A stretch of DNA of 64,000 bases from Azonexaceae bacterium s22. GTDB taxonomy: Bacteria; Pseudomonadota; Gammaproteobacteria; Burkholderiales; Rhodocyclaceae. The DNA is taken from the NCBI GenBank assembly GCA_016617495.1, contig WYCU01000005.1, positions 1 through 64,000 on the forward strand. The letters run 5' to 3'. Below are positions 1 to 8,406 of this stretch, in pieces. A model generated the notes under the pieces. It was not told the DNA's origin. It ran no database searches and saw nothing but the letters and a program-made list of their open reading frames with translations. The stretch's first letter is position 1; every line of letters starts with the position of its first letter. The position numbers and the translations under genes were made by a program.

Positions 1-731
1 TAAATGGTGAGTACCGGGTGGGTATTGAGCGTGAAGTTGTAGAGCTTGGCGGCGTCGCCGGTCAGGTTGCTGTTGAAGCCGTAGACAGTGTCGCCGGTGC
101 GCGTGGTGAGATCGGCACCGTACATGCCCTGAATGACGTAAATGTCATTCATCATCGGCGTCTGAGCCAGATAGGTGTCGCCGGTGGTTTCATCTTCCCA
201 GTCGAACTGAAGCGTATTCGCATCGATGGTGCCGCCCGGCCCGAAGTAGGACATGATCGAGTAGGCTTCGCAGTCCTGATAATGCCAGGCGTTGTACTTG
301 TCGGTGTCGTAGTCGCCGGAGTGTTCGAGGCCCAAGGCATGCCCGGTTTCGTGAATGAAGGTCTCGAATCCCCAGTCGCCCAAGGCATAGGTTTCGTCCG
401 AGTCGATCCACGTCGAACCGTTGTCGGGGTATTTTGCAACACCGCCGCTTACGACCGTCGAGCGTGCATATTCGATGTTGGCCTTGTAGACGTCATCCGT
501 GCTTGCTACCGTGATCTGCTGGAAGTTCTGCTTGATCAGATCGTCCCAGCCCATGATGGCCAGTTTGACCTGGGTGATTTGATTCGCGGTGAAGGCGGTG
601 AAGCCGCCGCGATCCTTGCCCATGGGGGTGACGCTGGTCGGAAAGGCATAGGTGATGGTGTTTCCGGTCCATTGATAGCCGGAGTCCATCCAGTTGTTGA
701 TGTCGTCCAAAGTCCAGGCACTGAATGCCAT
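1..731 (-). CDS. Serralysin-like secreted zinc metalloprotease, N-terminal part
   Basis: Partial gene whose 3' end lies off the left edge. The 243 visible residues hold the metzincin zinc site HETGHALGLEH (His127, Glu128, His131, His137) and a downstream Met-turn YSIMSYF (Met160), the arrangement of M10B peptidases (serralysin/alkaline protease). There is no Sec signal peptide, as expected for a type I secretion substrate whose RTX repeats and secretion signal would be C-terminal and outside the window. The start at 731 is preceded by a good Shine-Dalgarno (AGGGAG, about 745). No type I secretion genes are in the window. A second RTX protein lies at 38557-41235. Family assignment is firm; substrate unknown. 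Confidence 0.85.
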   Translation of the reverse strand, partial: MAFSAWTLDDINNWMDSGYQWTGNTITYAFPTSVTPMGKDRGGFTAFTANQITQVKLAIMGWDDLIKQNFQQITVASTDDVYKANIEYARSTVVSGGVAKYPDNGSTWIDSDETYALGDWGFETFIHETGHALGLEHSGDYDTDKYNAWHYQDCEAYSIMSYFGPGGTIDANTLQFDWEDETTGDTYLAQTPMMNDIYVIQGMYGADLTTRTGDTVYGFNSNLTGDAAKLYNFTLNTHPVLTI

Positions 732-784
732 GATGTTTTCTCCCTGATTGAGGCGCTTGACCCGAAATTCTGTGTGGTCGTTAT

Positions 785-798
785 TTGATCTTGGTCAA
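785..798. promoter_or_regulatory. Candidate FNR/ANR-type box upstream of the protease
   Basis: TTGATCTTGGTCAA matches the FNR/ANR consensus TTGAT-N4-ATCAA at nine of ten fixed positions. It lies about 55 bp upstream of the protease start codon, so it could place the protease under oxygen control. No clear -10/-35 pair was recognised beside it. Confidence 0.4.
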
Positions 799-1238
799 CG
801 CCAGAGATGGCAAATTGTGTGCCCACCGCCAACGGGAGCGGTCGGGTTTTGGCAAATGCGTGCGGGGAACGGGCGGGCGCGAGTTGGCCGGGGAAGTCGA
901 TCACCCGTCCGCATTTGGCAGCAATCCCCATGGCCACGCGCTTGGCGCGACCGTGGGTTGTCTAAGGAATATGCCAAATCAATGGCTTGGCATGTGCCAG
1001 CCATCGTGCCCCGGGCGCAGAGGAGGCTGCGATGCGTCCTCTGTCAGGCACGGGCGGGTGTGGAGAATGGGCAGTGGGAGTGCCGAGAATCGGCAGTTCA
1101 GGCGGCTGCTTTGAAGACCAGTGCCTCACCGGGGCGTAGACGCGGCGGTTGGCAGGGCGGTTGATGCGGCGTGCGGGGCTGCCGAGGCCAGCAAGCCAGC
1201 AGCGGATTTCGGTCGAGTCTACGGACGGGAGGTTCCTG

Positions 1239-1274
1239 GTTTTGCCCTGTTTTGACTCGTCGACCGCGGCAATC
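1239..1274 (-). repeat. Dispersed 37-bp element, degenerate copy
   Basis: Read on the minus strand it begins GATTGCCGCGGTCGAC and ends AAAACAGGGCAAAAC, matching both halves of the family with a few substitutions. It lies just beyond the 3' end of the sensor kinase gene. Confidence 0.6.
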
Positions 1275-1291
1275 GGCACATATAAAGACGG

Positions 1292-2611
1292 TCAGTGCCC
1301 CCCTGCTGTTTCGGCGGAAGGAAAATCGACCCGGACGAGCAGCCCGCCGCCGGGGGCGTCGGCCAGCGCGACGCGGGCACCATGCTGACGGGCAATGGCC
1401 TGCACGATGGAGAGGCCGAGGCCGCTGCCGCTGGCGGTTTGGCCGGGGCGACGGTAGAAGCGGTCGAAGACGCGTTCACGTTCGTCGAGCGGGATGCCGG
1501 GGCCGTTATCCTGCACGGTCAGCCACGCGGTGTCGTCGTCGCGACCGCAGGCGACGTCGACGCGCCCGCCCGGTGGGGTGTAGCGCACGGCGTTGGCGAC
1601 GAGATTGTCGAGCAGGGTGCGCAGCGCTGCGGCCTGGCCGCTGACCGTGGCGTCGGAGGCGCAGTCGGCGAGGCCGAGATCGATATTACGCGCGGCCGCC
1701 AGCGTGGCGTGGTCGATGACGCTTTGGCGGCACAGGTCGGCGAGATTCACGTCGCCGGGCGCCGGGTGCGCGGCGCCGGGCTCGTTGCGGGCCAGCGTGA
1801 GCAACTGGCTGACCACATGCGTGGTCCGTTCAAGGCCGGCGCGCAGGTCAGCGAGCGCAGCCTGGCGGGTTTGGTTGTCCTCCGCCCGTTCAATGAGCTG
1901 CGCCTGAAGTTGCAGGGCGGTGAGCGGCGTCCGCAATTCGTGCGCGGCATCGGCAATGAAGTCGCGCTGGGTCTTGAGGGCCGTCTGCAGACGGGTGAGC
2001 AGGTCGTTGAGCGCGCGTACCAGCGGGAGGGCTTCGTCGGGCACCCCGGCTTCGCCGATGGGGTCAAGGGCGTCCGGCGTCCGGCGGGCGACCGAGCCGG
2101 CCAGCCCGGTGAGCGGACGCAGTTCGCGCCCGACGACGAACCAGATGAGCAGGGCGGCCAGCGGCAGCAACACGACAAACGGGATCAGGGTGCGCAGCGC
2201 GGCGGCTGCGGCAATGCGGGCGCGGACCTTCATCGGTTGCGCCACGGCGATCGTCTGGCCGCGATGCTGTACGGCGTAGATGCGCCAGGCACCGCTGGCG
2301 GTGCGTTCGGTGGAAAAGCCGAGCCGGGCGACATCGGGCAATTCGCCGTGCGGCCGCGAGTAATAGATGGTCAGCCCGTTGCGGTCCCAGATGCGCAGCA
2401 CGATTTCCAGGCGCTCATCGCTGGCCAGCGCCCCGGTGCGGCCGTTGAATTCCTGATCGCGCACGGCCAGCGCGATTTGTTCGAGGTGGTAGTCGAAAAT
2501 GCTGTTGGCCTCTTCGCGCGCGGCGCCGTAGGTGGCCCAGGCGCCGACCAGCAGGACCAGGCTCATGGCGCCGATGAGGGCGAGCAGCAGTTTCTTGCGG
2601 ATCGAGTTCAT
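1292..2611 (-). CDS. Sensor histidine kinase, QseC/TctE type
   Basis: 439-residue membrane sensor kinase. An N-terminal membrane segment (about 8-28), a periplasmic sensing stretch, a second membrane segment (about 160-180) and a HAMP linker precede the HisKA box AAHELRTPL with phospho-acceptor His224. The ATPase domain shows the N box (NLVANAVRYTPPGG), DNGPGIP and GSGLGLSIV. It overlaps the response regulator gene by 4 bp, so the two are co-transcribed and translationally coupled. The architecture fits the QseC/TctE/PmrB group of OmpR-linked kinases. The signal is unknown. Confidence 0.9.
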   Translation of the reverse strand: MNSIRKKLLLALIGAMSLVLLVGAWATYGAAREEANSIFDYHLEQIALAVRDQEFNGRTGALASDERLEIVLRIWDRNGLTIYYSRPHGELPDVARLGFSTERTASGAWRIYAVQHRGQTIAVAQPMKVRARIAAAAALRTLIPFVVLLPLAALLIWFVVGRELRPLTGLAGSVARRTPDALDPIGEAGVPDEALPLVRALNDLLTRLQTALKTQRDFIADAAHELRTPLTALQLQAQLIERAEDNQTRQAALADLRAGLERTTHVVSQLLTLARNEPGAAHPAPGDVNLADLCRQSVIDHATLAAARNIDLGLADCASDATVSGQAAALRTLLDNLVANAVRYTPPGGRVDVACGRDDDTAWLTVQDNGPGIPLDERERVFDRFYRRPGQTASGSGLGLSIVQAIARQHGARVALADAPGGGLLVRVDFPSAETAGGH

Positions 2612-3270
2612 GGTTCGCGCGGGACCATGTAGCCAACGCCACGCACATTGCGGATGCGCGCGCTGCCCAGTTTGCGGCGCAGCGCGTGGATGTGCACTTC
2701 GACGGCATTGCTGCCGATTTCCTCATCCCAGCCGTAGAGGCGGTCTTCCAGTTGAGCTCGGGAAAGCGGCACGCCGGGCTGTTCCAGCAGGGCGTGCAGG
2801 ATGCCGAATTCGCGCGCCGAAAGCGCAATCGGCGCTTCGCCCAGGCGCACTTCGCGGGTCGCCGGGTCGAGGCTCAGGTCGCCGTTGACGAGCTGCGGTG
2901 CGGCGCGGCCGCCCCGGCGGCGCAGCAGGGCACGGAGACGGGCGGCGAGTTCGTCGAGATCGAAAGGTTTGACGAGATAGTCGTCGGCGCCGGCATCCAG
3001 CCCCTGGATGCGGTCGGCCACCGCATCGCGCGCGGTGACGATGAGCACGGGCATCGCCAGCGCCCGCCGCCGCCAGCCGGCGAGCAGGTCGAGGCCGTCG
3101 CGCCCCGGCAGGCCCAGGTCGAGCACCACGGCGTCGTACTCATGGTGGGCGACGGCCAGCTCGGCAGCGGTGGCATCCTGCACCCAATCGGCGGTGTAGC
3201 CGGCCTGACGCAGGCCGGTGCGCAGACCGGCGCCGATCATCGGGTCGTCTTCGACGAGCAAGAGGCGCAT
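2608..3270 (-). CDS. OmpR-family response regulator, QseB/PmrA type
   Basis: 220 residues: a receiver domain (1-115) with acidic pocket Glu7-Asp8-Asp9, phospho-acceptor Asp51 (VVLDLGLPG) and conserved Lys in VKPFD, followed by a winged-helix DNA-binding domain (about 125-218) ending RNVRGVGYMV. First gene of a two-gene operon with the kinase; the two share 4 bp. Its target genes cannot be told from the window. The CTTACA-type direct repeats seen near the second two-component system were not found upstream of this gene. Confidence 0.92.
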   Translation of the reverse strand: MRLLLVEDDPMIGAGLRTGLRQAGYTADWVQDATAAELAVAHHEYDAVVLDLGLPGRDGLDLLAGWRRRALAMPVLIVTARDAVADRIQGLDAGADDYLVKPFDLDELAARLRALLRRRGGRAAPQLVNGDLSLDPATREVRLGEAPIALSAREFGILHALLEQPGVPLSRAQLEDRLYGWDEEIGSNAVEVHIHALRRKLGSARIRNVRGVGYMVPREP

Positions 3271-3378
3271 GGCAGGGGGCGGGAGAAAAGAAGGAAGCCC
3301 GATTTTAGACCGCTCCCGCCGGCAAGGGCCATCCGTCGCGGTGATAGACTTTGCGCTTCAAACCGTCAGGAGCGAACG

Positions 3379-3912
3379 ATGATCGATGCGCGTCACTACC
3401 GTGCCCGGGAAAGCTTGCGCGACGGTCGCGAGGTGCTGGTGCGCGCCCTGCGGCCCGACGATGGCGAGCGGATTGCCGAAGCCTTCGCCAGGCTGGATGC
3501 GGAATCCATCTACACGCGCTTTTTCGGCCCAAAAACCGGGTTGACCGCGACAGATTATCAAACCATCCGCGAAATGGATTTCGATACCCGCGTGGCCTTG
3601 CTGGTGACCATTCAGGAGGGCGGGCGCGAGGTGGTCATCGCTTCCGGCAGCTATAGCCGTTTTGCGCCCGATGCCGCCGAAGTGGCCTTCCTTGTCGAAG
3701 AGGATTTCCACGGGCAGGGGCTGGCCGGCTGCATCCTCCGCCATCTCGGGCTGATCGCCCGTGCGCGCGGCATCGTCCGTTTCGAGGCCGAGGTGCTGGG
3801 ACACAACAAGGCCATGCGCCGGGTGTTCGAGCGTTGCGGCTGGCCGATGAAAACGCGCTACGAAGACGGCAGTTTGCATGTCACGCTCGATCTTGTCGGG
3901 ACGGCGGCGTGA
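3379..3912 (+). CDS. GNAT family N-acetyltransferase
   Basis: 177-residue single-domain GNAT. The acetyl-CoA binding core EEDFHGQGLAGCILRHL (Q/R-x-x-G-x-A/G motif) and the late helix NKAMRRVFERCGW are plain. The N-terminus (IYTRFFGPKTGLTATDYQ) resembles the acetyltransferase domain of PatZ-type protein acetylases, so protein acetylation is possible, but the NDP-forming acyl-CoA synthetase part is absent. The ATG at 3379 follows CAGGAGCG, a good ribosome site. Its stop overlaps the GTG start of gluQ (GTGA). Confidence 0.8.
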   Translation: MIDARHYRARESLRDGREVLVRALRPDDGERIAEAFARLDAESIYTRFFGPKTGLTATDYQTIREMDFDTRVALLVTIQEGGREVVIASGSYSRFAPDAAEVAFLVEEDFHGQGLAGCILRHLGLIARARGIVRFEAEVLGHNKAMRRVFERCGWPMKTRYEDGSLHVTLDLVGTAA

Positions 3913-4829
3913 GCGAATCTCCGCGGCCTTACCGCGGCCGCTTTGCGCCTTCGCCCACCGGGCCGCTGCATTTCGGTTCGCTGGTGGCGGCCGTGGGCAG
4001 CTATCTTGATGCCCGCGCGCACGGGGGCGCGTGGCTGGTGCGCATGGAGGACGTCGATACGCCGCGCAACGTGCCGGGCGCTGCGGACGACATTCTGGCG
4101 ACACTGGAGGCCTACGGCTTCGCCTGGGATGGCCCGGTACTCTGGCAAAGCAGCCGTTTCGCGGCCTATGCCGAAGCGCTGGCGCGCCTGGTCGATGCCG
4201 GGCTGGCTTATGGCTGCGCCTGCTCGCGCAAGGAAATCGCCGATTCCGCCGTACGCCCGGCGATTGACGGCGGTCTGGCCTATCCCGGCACCTGCCGCAA
4301 CGGCGTGCCGCCCGGGCGCAGCGCGCGGGCCTGGCGCTTGCGGGTGGACGATGCCGAACTGGCTTTCGCGGACCGCATTCAGGGGCGCATTGTTCAGCAT
4401 CTGGAAAGCGATGTCGGGGATTTTGTCCTGCGCCGTGCCGACGGCCTGTTTGCCTATCAATTGGCCGTGACCGTCGACGATGCCTTCCAGGGCATCACCG
4501 ATGTCGTGCGCGGTGCCGACCTGCTGGCTTCGACACCCCGGCAGATCGCGCTTCAGCGTGCGCTCGGCTATCCGGCGCTGCGCTATGCGCATTTGCCGGT
4601 GGCAGCCAATGCGGCCGGGGAAAAACTCTCGAAGCAGACGCTCGCCCCGGCACTCTCGCGGGCAGCGCCGGGGCCGACGCTCGTCGCGGCATTGCGCTTT
4701 CTTGCCCAGCCGGTGCCGGCCGGGCTGGAGCGGGCACCGCTTGCAGAAATCTGGGCCTGGGCTCGGGCCCATTGGCAGTTGTCCGCCATTCCGCGGCAGC
4801 CGGCTATTCCGTTGGCGACCTTGCCGTAA
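3909..4829 (+). CDS. gluQ: Glutamyl-Q tRNA(Asp) synthetase
   Basis: 306 residues, the length of YadB/GluQ enzymes, which attach glutamate to the queuosine base of tRNA-Asp. It is a class I synthetase catalytic core without an anticodon-binding domain: RFAPSPTGPLHFGSL holds the HIGH-like motif, KLSKQ is the KMSKS-like motif, and zinc-ligand cysteines occur in YGCACSRKEI and YPGTCRNG. It starts with GTG at 3909 inside the stop of the preceding acetyltransferase. It converges with the cardiolipin synthase gene, with a 26-bp tail overlap. Full-length GltX is excluded by size. Confidence 0.92.
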   Translation: MSESPRPYRGRFAPSPTGPLHFGSLVAAVGSYLDARAHGGAWLVRMEDVDTPRNVPGAADDILATLEAYGFAWDGPVLWQSSRFAAYAEALARLVDAGLAYGCACSRKEIADSAVRPAIDGGLAYPGTCRNGVPPGRSARAWRLRVDDAELAFADRIQGRIVQHLESDVGDFVLRRADGLFAYQLAVTVDDAFQGITDVVRGADLLASTPRQIALQRALGYPALRYAHLPVAANAAGEKLSKQTLAPALSRAAPGPTLVAALRFLAQPVPAGLERAPLAEIWAWARAHWQLSAIPRQPAIPLATLP

Positions 4830-6015
4830 GGCCGGGTTTTTCCTCGTCGGCCTGCCAGTGCTTTGGCCCGTAGCCGGCAATACCGACCATGAAACGCACC
4901 AGTCCATAGGCCAGCCAGCGCAGCATCCGGGAATGGATGGGCTGGCGCGATAAATCGCCGGGCAGCATTTCTCGGGCGCCGTCCGCAATGGCCTGTTCGA
5001 TGCTGTGTTGCAGTTCGCCGGCAAAGCCTTTGTCCCGCACCACAAGATTGGCCTCCTTGGCGATCAGCAGGCTGAACGGGTCGATATTGGAGGAGCCCAC
5101 CGTCGCCCAGTAGCCATCGACGACGGCGACCTTGGCATGCATGAAGCTCTTTTCGTATTCGAAAATGCGGATGCCGGCCTCCAGCGCCGTGGCATAGAGC
5201 GCCTGGGTGGCGAAGCGCAGCAGCGGATGGTCGGTCTTGCCCTGGAGCAGCACGGTGATGCGCACCCCGCGGCGGGCTGCGGCCTGCAGCGCCCGGCCGA
5301 AGCGCACGCCGGGCAGGAAGTAGGCGTTGGCGATGAGAATTTCCCGCTGCGCGCCGTCGATGGCATCGAGATAGGCATTCAGGATGTCGTGGCGGTGCAG
5401 GATGTTGTCGCGAATCAGAAAGCTCGCCGCCTGATGCCCCGCTTCCTCGCAGCAAGGGGCGGCTGGCGCCTTCATGCGGTAGCGGCGCTTGAAGTTGGCC
5501 CAGGAAACGATTTCCCACATGCGTCGGGCCGCCCGGTGAAGCGGGCGCAGTACGGGGCCTTCCACGGCAACGGCATAGTCGAAGCGCGGCCGCATGTCAG
5601 CCGGGGCGTTGTTGTCGTCGATGATGTTGATGCCGCCCACGAAGGCGATGCGGCCATCGATGACGACCAGCTTGCGGTGCAGGCGGCGCAGGCGATGGCG
5701 CCGCAGGTGGAGATGCCCGACTTCCGGCCGGTAGAGCATGGCGCGTACTCCGGCCGCGGTCAGGCGCGGCAGGAAATCGCTCTTGAAATTGCGCGCCCCG
5801 AAGCCGTCTACCGTGACATTCACCTGAACGCCGCGGGCGGCAGCGCGGCAGAGCGCGTCGGCGACGGCGTTGCCGATCTCGTCGTCGGCAAAGATGTAAC
5901 TTTCGAGGAAGATTTCCGAGTGCGCGGCTTCGATTTCGGCGAGCAGGGCAGGGAAATACTGCGCTCCCGAATCGAGCAGGGTGATGCGGTTGCCGGGCAG
6001 GAATTCAGCGGCCAT
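4804..6015 (-). CDS. clsB: Cardiolipin synthase / phospholipase D family, ClsB type
   Basis: 403 residues with two PLD HKD motifs: LHRKLVVIDGRIAFVGG in the first half and MHAKVAVVDGYWATVGSS in the second. There are no N-terminal membrane helices, which points to the ClsB/YbhO group rather than ClsA. The start MAAEFLPGN at 6015 lies 11 bp inside the 3' end of the upstream endonuclease/phosphatase gene. That ybhP-ybhO pairing is common in proteobacteria and supports the call. The product would condense phosphatidylglycerol or phosphatidylethanolamine into cardiolipin. Confidence 0.85.
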   Translation of the reverse strand: MAAEFLPGNRITLLDSGAQYFPALLAEIEAAHSEIFLESYIFADDEIGNAVADALCRAAARGVQVNVTVDGFGARNFKSDFLPRLTAAGVRAMLYRPEVGHLHLRRHRLRRLHRKLVVIDGRIAFVGGINIIDDNNAPADMRPRFDYAVAVEGPVLRPLHRAARRMWEIVSWANFKRRYRMKAPAAPCCEEAGHQAASFLIRDNILHRHDILNAYLDAIDGAQREILIANAYFLPGVRFGRALQAAARRGVRITVLLQGKTDHPLLRFATQALYATALEAGIRIFEYEKSFMHAKVAVVDGYWATVGSSNIDPFSLLIAKEANLVVRDKGFAGELQHSIEQAIADGAREMLPGDLSRQPIHSRMLRWLAYGLVRFMVGIAGYGPKHWQADEEKPGLTARSPTE

Positions 6016-6766
6016 GCCGTCCGAGGTGGGCCGACAAGGCGGCGTGGTCGGAGATCGCCGACCACGGGTGGCCGTGGTGGACTTCGGTGCGGTGCACCTT
6101 GAAACCGCGTACGTAGATGCGATCCAGGCGGAACATCGGCAACGCGGCGGGGAAGCTGCGGCAGGGCGAGCCGCCACGATGGCTGAATACTTCGGTCAGG
6201 CCAAGGTGCTGGGCGAGATGGTCGCCGGCCCGGTTACGCCAGTCGTTGAAATCGCCGGCAATGATCAGCGGCGCATCGGGCTCGTCCAGACTGTGCAGGT
6301 AATCGGCCAGGGCGCTCATCTGGCGCCGGCGCGAATAGCCGAAGAGCGACAGATGCACGCAGACGCAATGCGCGGCCGGGCCATCTGGCAACTCGATCCG
6401 GCAGTGCAGCAGACCGCGCTTTTCGAACTGCAGGTGGGTCACGTCCTGGTTGTGCGAATGCAGGATCGGGAAGCGGGACAGGATCGCGTTGCCATGGTGG
6501 CCGTGGTCGTACACCATGTTCCGGCCGTAGGCCGCGGCTTGCCAGACGGTGTCGGCAAGGAATTCGTGTTGCGGCAGTTCCGGCCAGTCGTGGTGGTTTT
6601 GCGCGTGCCCCAGATGCAGGCCCTGCACTTCCTGCAAAAACACGATGTCCGGATTCAACTGGCGCAGCCGTTCCCGCAACTCGTGCACCATCATGCGCCG
6701 GTTGAATTGCGAAAACCCCTTGTGGATGTTGAAGGTGGTGATGTGCAGGGACGGCTTGGTCGTCAT
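6005..6766 (-). CDS. Endonuclease/exonuclease/phosphatase family protein, YbhP-like
   Basis: 253 residues. Hallmarks of the EEP fold are TFNIHKGF near the start, a metal-binding Glu in FLQEVQGLHLG, GDFNDWRN and the terminal SDHAALSAHL. It lies between nadA and the cardiolipin synthase in one minus-strand operon; nadA stops 5 bp before this start and the synthase start overlaps this stop. The role in lipid metabolism is inferred from the recurring YbhP-ClsB pairing. The true substrate is unknown. The start MTTKPSLH was chosen because earlier in-frame starts lie inside nadA. Confidence 0.8.
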   Translation of the reverse strand: MTTKPSLHITTFNIHKGFSQFNRRMMVHELRERLRQLNPDIVFLQEVQGLHLGHAQNHHDWPELPQHEFLADTVWQAAAYGRNMVYDHGHHGNAILSRFPILHSHNQDVTHLQFEKRGLLHCRIELPDGPAAHCVCVHLSLFGYSRRRQMSALADYLHSLDEPDAPLIIAGDFNDWRNRAGDHLAQHLGLTEVFSHRGGSPCRSFPAALPMFRLDRIYVRGFKVHRTEVHHGHPWSAISDHAALSAHLGRHGR

Positions 6767-6771
6767 CGGGC

Positions 6772-7878
6772 TCAGGAAATCGCCAGCATCCGGTCGAGCG
6801 CCAGCTTGGCCAGTGTGGCCTCGTGCTCGGGCACCTTGATCTGGTTCACGACCTTGCCTTCGGCCAGGTTTTCCAGCGTCCAGGCCAGGTGCTGCGGGTC
6901 GATGCGCTGCATCGTCGAACACATGCAGATGGTGGTCGCCATGAACTGCACGATCTTGTTTTGCGGCAGCACTTCCTTGGCCAGGCGGTCGACCAGATTC
7001 AGTTCGGTGCCGACCAGCCAGCGTGTGCCTTCGGGCGCTTCCTTGATGGTCTTGACGATGTGTTCGGTCGAGCCCACGTAGTCGGACGCCGCGCAGACTT
7101 CAAAATTGCATTCCGGGTGAGCGATCACCTTGCCCTCCGGGTATTTGGCGCGGAAGGCGTCGATGTGCGATTTCTGGAACATCTGGTGCACCGAGCAATG
7201 GCCCTTCCAAAGCAGGATTTTGGCCTTCTTGATCTGTGCCGGCGTCAAGCCGCCCATCTCGAGATCGGGGTCCCAGACGACCATTTCGTCCATCGGGAAG
7301 CCCATCTGGTGGCCGGTCCAGCGGCCCAGATGCTGATCGGGGAAGAACAGCACTTTCGGGCGGCGCTCGAAGGCCCACTTGGCGATGGTCCCGGCGTTGG
7401 AGGAGGTGCACACGATGCCGCCATGCTCGCCGCAAAAGGCTTTGAGGTCGGCAGCGGAGTTGATGTAGGTCACCGGCGTGACTTCGTTTTCGACATCGAG
7501 CACTTCGCCCAGCTCGCGCCAGCAGCGTTCCACCTTGGCAAGGTTGGCCATGTCGGCCATCGAGCAACCGGCGGCGAGGTCGGGGAGAATGGCGATCTGG
7601 TTCGGCGCCGTCATGATGTCCGCTACTTCGGCCATGAAATGCACGCCGCAGAAAATGACGTATTCGGAATCGGTCTGCGAGGCCAGGCGCGAGAGCTTGA
7701 GCGAATCGCCGGTCAGGTCGGCATGCTGATAGATGTCGGCGCGCTGGTAGTGGTGGCAAAGGATGACGGCCTTCTTGCCGAGCTTGGCGCGGGCTGCGCG
7801 GATGCGTTCCTGGCAGGCTTCGTCGGCCAGGTCGTTGTATGGCGCAAAGGCGATGGGCGCGATAGTCACGGAATTCAT
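6772..7878 (-). CDS. nadA: Quinolinate synthase A
   Basis: 368 residues; condenses iminoaspartate and dihydroxyacetone phosphate to quinolinate in NAD biosynthesis using a [4Fe-4S] cluster. Seen: KAVILCHHYQRADI, the cluster-cysteine regions GCSMADM, CTSSNAGT and CNFEVCAASDYVGSTEH, and the C-terminal ATTICMCSTMQRIDPQHL. The start MNSVTIAP at 7878 gives the family's usual length. nadB and nadC are not in the window. It heads an operon with the nuclease/cardiolipin synthase pair. Confidence 0.95.
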   Translation of the reverse strand: MNSVTIAPIAFAPYNDLADEACQERIRAARAKLGKKAVILCHHYQRADIYQHADLTGDSLKLSRLASQTDSEYVIFCGVHFMAEVADIMTAPNQIAILPDLAAGCSMADMANLAKVERCWRELGEVLDVENEVTPVTYINSAADLKAFCGEHGGIVCTSSNAGTIAKWAFERRPKVLFFPDQHLGRWTGHQMGFPMDEMVVWDPDLEMGGLTPAQIKKAKILLWKGHCSVHQMFQKSHIDAFRAKYPEGKVIAHPECNFEVCAASDYVGSTEHIVKTIKEAPEGTRWLVGTELNLVDRLAKEVLPQNKIVQFMATTICMCSTMQRIDPQHLAWTLENLAEGKVVNQIKVPEHEATLAKLALDRMLAIS

Positions 7879-7906
7879 GCTGTTCTCTTGAAACGGGTGC
7901 GCGATT

Positions 7907-8359
7907 TTAACCCTGATACCAGGGCAGGCCGCTGAAACGCCAGCCGCCCACCGTATTGCGGTGGCCGTTGGCATCCTTGTCGCCCTCGAAACCTTCGAGG
8001 ATGTTGTAGCAATTGCCGTAGCCCGCCTCGGTGGCGAGCCGCGCCGCGTGGTCGGAACGCGCGCCGCTGCGGCAGAGGAAGAGGACCGGGGATTCCGGTG
8101 AAACCCGCTGGCGCAGTTCGGCGAGGAAGTGCGGATTGCGCACGCCGCCCGGATATTGGTTCCACTCGATTTCGACGGCATCCGGCACGCGGCCGACCCA
8201 GTCCCACTCGGCGCGGGTGCGAACGTCCACGAGCGTCGTTCCCGGCGCGAGCTTGAGCAAATCCCAGGCCTCGCGCGGCAGCACGGCGCCGGCATAGGGC
8301 AGGGCAAGGGCCTCGGCACGCTTGCGTGCCGTGGAAAGGATTTCGGACAGCTTTCCCAT
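7907..8359 (-). CDS. Rhodanese-like domain protein
   Basis: 150 residues, one rhodanese domain with VDVRTRAEWDWVG and the active-site loop FLCRSGARSDHAA, whose cysteine could carry persulfide. A C-terminal segment EGDKDANGHRNTVGGWR is typical of a proteobacterial family of single-domain rhodaneses. No signal peptide, so cytoplasmic. It lies 28 bp upstream of nadA on the same strand. A sulfur or iron-sulfur role alongside the FeS enzyme NadA is possible but unproven. Confidence 0.85.
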   Translation of the reverse strand: MGKLSEILSTARKRAEALALPYAGAVLPREAWDLLKLAPGTTLVDVRTRAEWDWVGRVPDAVEIEWNQYPGGVRNPHFLAELRQRVSPESPVLFLCRSGARSDHAARLATEAGYGNCYNILEGFEGDKDANGHRNTVGGWRFSGLPWYQG

Positions 8360-8406
8360 GGTGTGCGACTGTTAGAATCTCGGGTCCATAGTATAGGGCA
8401 AGGCAC

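Larger units (their letters stand above)
732..1291. other. 560-bp intergenic region
   Basis: No convincing gene on either strand. It holds the FNR-like box (785-798), several TTTGGCA/TGCCAAA motifs (about 806, 848, 912, 969, 990), a loose inverted pair CAAATGCGTGCGGG (about 852) and CCCGTCCGCATTTG (about 904), and a degenerate copy of the dispersed repeat at 1239-1274. Confidence 0.5.
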
